Of a DNA stretch of 18,828 bases, positions 14,330 to 18,828 are shown in pieces; position 1 is the stretch's first letter, and each line of letters opens with the position of its first letter. Both the position numbers and the translations under genes were made by a program. The notes under the pieces are model-generated. The model saw only the letters and a list, made by a program, of their open reading frames with translations, searched no databases and had not been told where the DNA came from. The DNA comes from Fidelibacterota bacterium (GTDB lineage: Bacteria > Fidelibacterota > Marinisomatia > Marinisomatales > UBA1611): contig DTUG01000186.1 in the NCBI GenBank assembly GCA_012964275.1, forward strand, positions 1 to 18,828. The letters run 5' to 3'.

Positions 14330-15298
14330 TTAACGCAATTGAATTTCTAATGTATCCCTAAACACACCGCTCGCGCCAAAATTTTCTTTAAATCGACCTA
14401 ATCCCATATTAGGTTCTTCATTCACTGTAAATATTCCAAAATCGTATACTTTGAATCTTTCCTGTATGGCCCATTTAAATACCAAATAAAAAAGCAAATT
14501 CACGGCGCGGAAATCCTGAAACTCTTCTTTGTGACTAATATAAAAGGCTAAAACTACCCGGGAATTCACAATAAAATTCACCACTCCAGCAATCATCCTA
14601 CCATCTAGAAATGCACCGAATAGATTTATTTTATCCGGGAATAACTCTTGTAGTTTTTCAAGTTCAGCCAGTGTATGCGTCGGTTCAACCCCATGCCGTA
14701 TTTTCAGATTTTCCTTTAAAATCGCATAAAATTCGGCTATTCTTTCCGAGCGACGGATCTCAATGCCTTTATTTTGTGCCTTTCGCAACGCTCTTCTGTG
14801 AGATGGTCTGAATTTCTGTGAATTCTGATCTAGATTCCGCTCAAGAAACAAGGTGCTAGTTACTTCCCTTTTAAAATAACTGAACCCATTTCTGAATAAA
14901 GAAAAATCTATGTAATTAGATAAGCGTCTTTGATAGAAAGCTGGCGGCAGTGTTATTCGTATTCTATCAAAATCATTCCCCCGGGCATAAATAATAAGTT
15001 TTTCCACTAAAGTTAAAGCATCTGCTATAGACAGGTTTTCCGGAACAACAAATGATCCCATCGTGGTTCCGGGATGTGATATCAACAATCTTTTACCATT
15101 GCTTAACACATCGGCCGCAGGAAAAACTACGAAAAGATTATCCTTTTTATAGAATTCTAAGCTGTGATCATTAAAACGATCTTCCGGGTGATAATTAATA
15201 AACCTACGCAAATGAAATAAAGTGCCATTATTTGCGGTTGTTATAAATCTGTCCCATTTTCCGGCATTGGATTCACCAAATTTTCTTATGCAAATCAT
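14330..15298 (-). CDS. FemAB/GNAT-like acyl- or aminoacyltransferase of the polysaccharide operon
   Basis: A 322-residue protein with the double-GNAT layout of FemAB-related (Acetyltransf_6-like) transferases. Visible are P-S-H-R-R-A-L-R-K-A-Q-N-K-G (165-177), the V-L-A-F-Y-I-S core strand (249-255), D-F-G (286-288) and G-L-G-R-F-K-E-N-F-G (299-308), a motif shared with many such proteins near exopolysaccharide genes. No signal peptide is seen. The ATG at 15298 has no Shine-Dalgarno. It is the first gene of the operon, divergent from eno. Likely it acylates or aminoacylates a glycan or lipid-linked precursor, but the substrate cannot be deduced. Confidence 0.75.
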   Translation of the reverse strand: MICIRKFGESNAGKWDRFITTANNGTLFHLRRFINYHPEDRFNDHSLEFYKKDNLFVVFPAADVLSNGKRLLISHPGTTMGSFVVPENLSIADALTLVEKLIIYARGNDFDRIRITLPPAFYQRRLSNYIDFSLFRNGFSYFKREVTSTLFLERNLDQNSQKFRPSHRRALRKAQNKGIEIRRSERIAEFYAILKENLKIRHGVEPTHTLAELEKLQELFPDKINLFGAFLDGRMIAGVVNFIVNSRVVLAFYISHKEEFQDFRAVNLLFYLVFKWAIQERFKVYDFGIFTVNEEPNMGLGRFKENFGASGVFRDTLEIQLR

Positions 15299-15375
15299 AG
15301 GAGAATTTAATGGATTGTTGTTTCAGTTGTTCCAAACTTGAGATACTGAGTGATAGCGGTTGTTTATATTTAGCC

Positions 15376-15392
15376 ATCAAATCTAATTTGAT
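15376..15392. promoter_or_regulatory. 17-base palindrome upstream of eno
   Basis: ATCAAATCTAATTTGAT has 7-base arms and a 3-base centre and lies in the 105-base divergent region, 11 bases before the eno ATG. It could be an operator serving both eno and the polysaccharide operon, or only an AT-rich coincidence. No convincing -35/-10 pair was found in 15299-15403. Confidence 0.3.
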
Positions 15393-15403
15393 TGTTTAAT
15401 TAT

Positions 15404-16702
15404 ATGGAGAGATTGCTGAATTCTGCTATTGAAAATATTCATGCCCGAGAAATTTTAGATTCAAGGGGTAATCCAACTATTGAAGTTGATATATACCTTA
15501 CAAATGGAATCATGGGTCGAGCAGCAGTTCCTTCGGGAGCATCAACCGGTGAATTTGAAGCTATTGAACTCCGGGATATCAACCAAAATCGTTATCTGGG
15601 AAGGGGCGTTCGCCAGGCAGTAAAAAATATTAATACAGAATTGGCATCAGTTCTGCGTGGTGTAGATGCAACTGATCAAGAACAGTTGGACCAGAAAATG
15701 ATCGACTTGGATGGAACTGAAAACAAATCCCGGCTGGGAGCTAACGCTACCTTGGGAATTTCTATGGCCGCTGCCCGTGCCGGGGCAATATATTCAGAGA
15801 AACCCCTTTACCAATATCTTGGACACGATAATGCTACGATCCTGCCTATACCAATGATGAACATATTGAACGGCGGTAGCCACGCAGACAATACAGTGGA
15901 TATTCAGGAATTTATGGTATCCCCCCTGGGCGCAAATTCATTTTCCGAGGCCTTGAAAATGGGGACTGAGGTATTTCACCACTTGAAGGCCGTTTTAAAA
16001 TCTAAAGGTTTAAACACATCTGTAGGTGATGAAGGCGGGTTCGCACCAAATCTATCATCTAATGAAGAAGCTATCGAGGTAATCTTAGAAGCCATTAAAG
16101 CAGCTGGTTATAAGGCTGGAACCGATATTTACCTAGCGCTAGATGTAGCAGCCAGTGAACTCTTTAAAGCTGGTTCATACCAACTCGAGTCCGAGGATCG
16201 AGCCTTATCATCGGCAGAAATGATTTCATATTTTTCTCAACTAGTGAACAAATATCCTATAGTATCGATTGAAGATGGTTTGGACCAAAACGATTGGGAT
16301 GGTTGGGCAAAACTTAATGCCAAACTGGGCGAAAATATTCAAATTGTAGGAGATGATCTTACGGTAACGAACCTAAAACGGTTGCAACGAGCAATTGATG
16401 AAAAGTCCATGAATGCAATATTGATTAAACTCAACCAGATTGGAACGATTACGGAAACCATACAGGCCGTTGAACTGGCCAGTAGAGCCGGTTACGCAGC
16501 TGTTATTTCACATCGTTCAGGGGAAACAGAAGATACTATCATCGCTGATTTTGCCGTTGCCATGGGAATGGGACAGATTAAAACCGGCTCTGCATCAAGA
16601 ACAGATAGAATTTGTAAATATAACCAGTTACTACGTATTGAAGAAGAATTGGGGCTTAATTCAACATTTGCATCAATGGATGTTTTAGGTAAATCCACAT
16701 GA
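15404..16702 (+). CDS. eno: Enolase (phosphopyruvate hydratase)
   Basis: A 432-residue glycolytic enzyme interconverting 2-phosphoglycerate and phosphoenolpyruvate with magnesium. Motifs: A-R-E-I-L-D-S-R-G-N-P-T (14-25), the mobile loop S-G-A-S-T-G-E (44-50), G-G-S-H-A-D-N (157-163), V-G-D-E-G-G-F-A-P with E210, metal ligands D247, E290 and D317, catalytic K342 in I-L-I-K-L-N-Q-I-G-T-I-T-E-T, S-H-R-S-G-E-T (369-375) and K393. The ATG at 15404 is preferred; an in-frame TTG at 15392 would add four residues. No Shine-Dalgarno is visible. The TGA overlaps the ATG of the ftsB-like gene (ATGA), giving a two-gene plus-strand operon also known from other bacteria. Confidence 0.98.
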   Translation: MERLLNSAIENIHAREILDSRGNPTIEVDIYLTNGIMGRAAVPSGASTGEFEAIELRDINQNRYLGRGVRQAVKNINTELASVLRGVDATDQEQLDQKMIDLDGTENKSRLGANATLGISMAAARAGAIYSEKPLYQYLGHDNATILPIPMMNILNGGSHADNTVDIQEFMVSPLGANSFSEALKMGTEVFHHLKAVLKSKGLNTSVGDEGGFAPNLSSNEEAIEVILEAIKAAGYKAGTDIYLALDVAASELFKAGSYQLESEDRALSSAEMISYFSQLVNKYPIVSIEDGLDQNDWDGWAKLNAKLGENIQIVGDDLTVTNLKRLQRAIDEKSMNAILIKLNQIGTITETIQAVELASRAGYAAVISHRSGETEDTIIADFAVAMGMGQIKTGSASRTDRICKYNQLLRIEEELGLNSTFASMDVLGKST

Positions 16703-17055
16703 GACGTTACAAAGGATTAAAAAGAAGACGAAGGCCACTAAAGATCAGACAACAGGTAGTTGCTACCCAAAAACAATTCATCCGCGGTGTTATACTGCTT
16801 TTAGGTATTACCTTATTGATTATTTTTGTTTTTGGAGATCACGGTCTTTTACAACTATATAAAATGAAGCGCGAGCGCGCTACGGTACAAGCCCACATTG
16901 TTCAGTTAAGAAAAGAGCGGGAAAAGGTAACAGCTGAAAAGAACCGGTTAGAGAATGATCTACAATACATTGAAAAACTGGCTCGGGAGCGTTACAGAAT
17001 GGTAAAACCAGGAGAAAAAGTATACAAAGTCATTTCTAAGAAAACAGAGAATTAA
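16699..17055 (+). CDS. ftsB: Septum formation protein, FtsB/DivIC family
   Basis: A 118-residue bitopic division protein of the FtsB/DivIC type, part of the FtsQ-FtsB-FtsL bridge at the division septum. The cytoplasmic tail is very basic (R-R-Y-K-G-L-K-R-R-R-R), the membrane helix spans about 28-46, a glycine-containing turn follows (F-G-D-H-G, 45-49), then a coiled coil of about 52-92, and the typical ending I-E-K-L-A-R-E-R-Y-R-M-V-K-P-G-E (91-106). The start overlaps the enolase stop, as eno-ftsB does in several bacteria. The TAA shares the TTAA tetramer with the stop of the convergent gene on the other strand. Confidence 0.9.
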   Translation: MRRYKGLKRRRRPLKIRQQVVATQKQFIRGVILLLGITLLIIFVFGDHGLLQLYKMKRERATVQAHIVQLRKEREKVTAEKNRLENDLQYIEKLARERYRMVKPGEKVYKVISKKTEN

Positions 17056-17636
17056 AAACCAAGACGAAAAAAAACTTTTTCTCCATCCGTCATTTCAGAA
17101 ATACATCGTAATTCTATATTCTTTGGTGATTCTTCAAAATCAAATACTAGGTCAACATCAACAGCATCACTTTCCTCAAGTCCATATACAACCGTATTGA
17201 TACTTTCGAATGGGTTCAATTCACCCTGATTACCGTCATCTCCATATACCTTCAGTAATGTGATAGCTGTGAAGTCAAAAACCTTGAAACGCTGATTAGT
17301 GACTTGAACCTTCAAAAACACTTTTTTTCCGTTTATTCTGGCATTCAAGAGTTTATACTTTACTTGATCAGCAATTTGTACATCTCCAACTGAAAGAGAA
17401 ATATTTGCGTCTTTTAAGGCATCAGCCAATACATAACCCTCTAAGGAAATTTTAACATATTTTCCAGATGGATCCCGTTTCAATTTAGTGACTACTATAC
17501 CATCTTCTAGAGTACCTATTTCCTTTGACCCTCCTGGTGTCACTAATAGATCAATCGACTTAATTAGGGATGTTTGCTGACCAATAACATACTCCAGTAA
17601 CGAAAAACAGATTAAGAGATTAAATATTTTCAGCAT
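17052..17636 (-). CDS. Secreted SH3-like protein downstream of motAB
   Basis: A 194-residue protein with a signal peptide (hydrophobic 4-18, cleavage near V-I-G/Q-Q) and no lipobox. Residues about 30-75 resemble a bacterial SH3-like beta domain, ending E-G-Y-V-L-A-D-A-L. Residues about 84-193 form an all-beta domain with V-K-Y-K-L-L-N-A-R and K-V-F-L-K-V-Q-V-T-N, somewhat like the immunoglobulin-type DUF4352 fold. I cannot name the family. The ATG at 17636 overlaps the end of motB by 17 bases, so it is in the same operon. A periplasmic role near the stator or the wall is plausible but not shown. The stop overlaps that of ftsB on the other strand. Confidence 0.7.
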   Translation of the reverse strand: MLKIFNLLICFSLLEYVIGQQTSLIKSIDLLVTPGGSKEIGTLEDGIVVTKLKRDPSGKYVKISLEGYVLADALKDANISLSVGDVQIADQVKYKLLNARINGKKVFLKVQVTNQRFKVFDFTAITLLKVYGDDGNQGELNPFESINTVVYGLEESDAVDVDLVFDFEESPKNIELRCISEMTDGEKVFFRLGF

Positions 17637-18345
17637 TAATCTTTTGCTTTATAAACGCATCCAGATAAATTTCTACCCGACGGTTTGTAGCGCGGGAATT
17701 TTCGAGAATCGCGCGGTTTCTTATTTCTCTAATATCTACAATTGGGCGAAACTCCCCATACCCCATAGCCGAGAATAGCCCTTCATCCATTTCAGCATAT
17801 TGGCTAAGCAAACGAACAATATTTAAAGAACGTGCCGCAGAAAGTTCCCAGTTACTGGGAAACTCTGCTTCCGGGGGAACTGGTTTATCATCAGTATGCC
17901 CCTCGCACCGTACTTCTACATTAAGAAGTTGGTCTTGCTGATCAATCTGATCTAGAAACATGGAATATTTTTCATCATCAAAGACATTTACTAATTTCGA
18001 TGTACGTATAATTCCTCCAATCTGTATCAGGATTGGATATACTGATTTGTCTATCTCAGCTGAAAGAGACCGGAATAATTTCCCGCGCATGGTAATTTTA
18101 ATTCCCTTGGTTACTCTATCTACCTGTACATAAGATGATGATATATTCTCCTTTAATTCAATATAAGTCTCATTCAGTAACCTATTAATTATTCGATCAA
18201 TATGTTTTTCTGCATCATTAAGAATAACCAGCAGTAAAACAAAAAAGCATAATAATAACGTGGTTAAATCAGCAAAGGTTATGGCCCAAGCGGTAGACTT
18301 CGCCATGCGGTGATCCGTGGATATTGTTTTACGAATTTGTTCCAT
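17620..18345 (-). CDS. motB: MotB-type stator protein with OmpA-like peptidoglycan-binding domain
   Basis: A 241-residue protein with a short cytoplasmic start, one membrane helix (about 20-42, A-W-A-I-T-F-A-D-L-T-T-L), where D26 matches the ion-carrying aspartate of MotB, and a periplasmic OmpA/MotB domain containing E-G-H-T-D-D (148-153), W-E-L-S-A-A-R (166-172), G-Y-G-E-F-R-P (195-201) and N-R-R-V-E-I (221-226). With MotA it forms a proton- or sodium-driven stator anchored to peptidoglycan. It starts 9 bases after motA. Flagellar genes are not in view, so flagellar use is not proven. Confidence 0.93.
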   Translation of the reverse strand: MEQIRKTISTDHRMAKSTAWAITFADLTTLLLCFFVLLLVILNDAEKHIDRIINRLLNETYIELKENISSSYVQVDRVTKGIKITMRGKLFRSLSAEIDKSVYPILIQIGGIIRTSKLVNVFDDEKYSMFLDQIDQQDQLLNVEVRCEGHTDDKPVPPEAEFPSNWELSAARSLNIVRLLSQYAEMDEGLFSAMGYGEFRPIVDIREIRNRAILENSRATNRRVEIYLDAFIKQKINAENI

Positions 18346-18354
18346 GAACTATAA

Positions 18355-18828
18355 TCATCCAATACGTTTTGATAAAGAAACAAAGGTCATGAGTTTTTCC
18401 CGGATCAGGAGCGGGTGTTCCCTGGCGTGGATACTAATTATACCCTCCAAGACAATATTTTTCAACATAAGCTCATTCTCAGATTTACGCTTGAGTTTTC
18501 CACCAATAGGCAAAAAGATCATGTTTGCTAAAAACACACCGTAAAACGTAGTGATTAATGCCAGTCCCATACCGGACAGCAATCTGGAAAATTGTTCTGC
18601 AACATTATAATTAATATCAGATATATCGGCTCCACTAGAAAAATTATTCATCATAATAATCAACCCTAATACAGTACCGAGCATTCCAAATGCCGGAGCG
18701 TAGGATGCCATATAAAGAAATATCTCCTGACCGGCAACATGGCGGGTAGCAATATTATTTAACTCTAATTGCAGAAAGGTTCTAAGCCGGGATGATTCCC
18801 TTTCATTGATTGCTAATTCAATCCCATT
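18355..18828 (-). CDS. motA: MotA-type stator protein (partial, N-terminus beyond the window)
   Basis: The frame runs without a stop to the window edge and gives the last 157 residues. It includes the conserved cytoplasmic/membrane junction E-I-F-L-Y-M-A-S-Y-A-P-A-F-G-M-L-G-T-V-L-G-L, a second membrane helix (S-G-M-G-L-A-L-I-T-T-F-Y-G-V-F-L-A-N-M-I-F-L) and a short basic tail ending S-L-S-K-R-I-G. An ATG at 18711 is inside the conserved region and is not the start. Partner of the downstream motB. The short tail argues against a long-tailed defence-type (ZorA) protein. Confidence 0.9.
   Translation of the reverse strand, partial: NGIELAINERESSRLRTFLQLELNNIATRHVAGQEIFLYMASYAPAFGMLGTVLGLIIMMNNFSSGADISDINYNVAEQFSRLLSGMGLALITTFYGVFLANMIFLPIGGKLKRKSENELMLKNIVLEGIISIHAREHPLLIREKLMTFVSLSKRIG

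Noticed and set aside
14310..14336. GCGTTAACGC palindrome plus T-run between the FemAB-like gene and wzx
   Set aside because: The stem is only 3 bases around a 4-base centre and about 10 bases separate it from the T-run, so it does not form a credible terminator.
16440..16698. Open frames on both strands within the end of eno
   Set aside because: Eno is certain in this region, and the alternative frames have no recognisable motif or start context.
17620..18828. Zorya-type defence system (ZorA/ZorB)
   Set aside because: The MotA-like protein has a short C-terminus rather than a long tail, MotB has a canonical OmpA domain, and no helicase or nuclease partner is downstream. The upstream side is not visible.

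Overview
The window looks like a chromosomal stretch of an AT-rich, diderm (outer-membrane) bacterium. Protein style and gene order suggest the FCB group, and the Ca. Marinimicrobia (SAR406) lineage is my best guess. That placement is inference: there is no rRNA or other marker to settle it. Many genes lack a clear Shine-Dalgarno sequence and use TTG or GTG starts at 4-base overlaps, which fits a Bacteroidota-like relative. Almost everything is on the minus strand; only eno and its ftsB-like neighbour are on plus.

Reading the minus strand from right to left: (a) 18828-17052 holds motA (cut by the window edge), motB and a secreted SH3-like protein. (b) 15404-17055 (plus) is eno-ftsB, convergent with (a), with interlocked stop codons. 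(c) 15298-9612 is a surface-polysaccharide operon: FemAB/GNAT-like transferase, Wzx-type flippase, two GT-B glycosyltransferases and a GT9 heptosyltransferase-like enzyme. The last four genes overlap by 4 bases at each junction. (d) 9501-8893 is a compact cassette of two related small membrane proteins (69 and 72 aa) with strong ribosome binding sites, bounded and separated by three hairpins. (e) 8876-8476 is a broken outer-membrane-protein remnant whose two reading frames meet at a slippery A-run. (f) 8414-4874 is a cell-wall/folate run: AMIN-amidase, murI, folC. (g) 4787-1 is a transcription/translation-termination neighbourhood: rho, a stand-alone Cas6-like protein, an aspartate-type aminotransferase, ribosomal protein L31 (type B), a terminator, a DUF1385 membrane protein and the first codons of a probable prfA.

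Most genes are housekeeping. The three parts worth most attention are the Cas6b-like protein with no CRISPR context, no histidine near its N-terminus and a charged tail, translated between rho and aspB; the paired small membrane proteins with unusual base composition and hairpin-rich control; and the frameshifted OMP remnant. No CRISPR array, tRNA, rRNA, insertion sequence or phage gene was seen. No gene-free stretch exceeds 300 bases; the longest, 9502-9611 and 15299-15403, are about 105-110 bases each.
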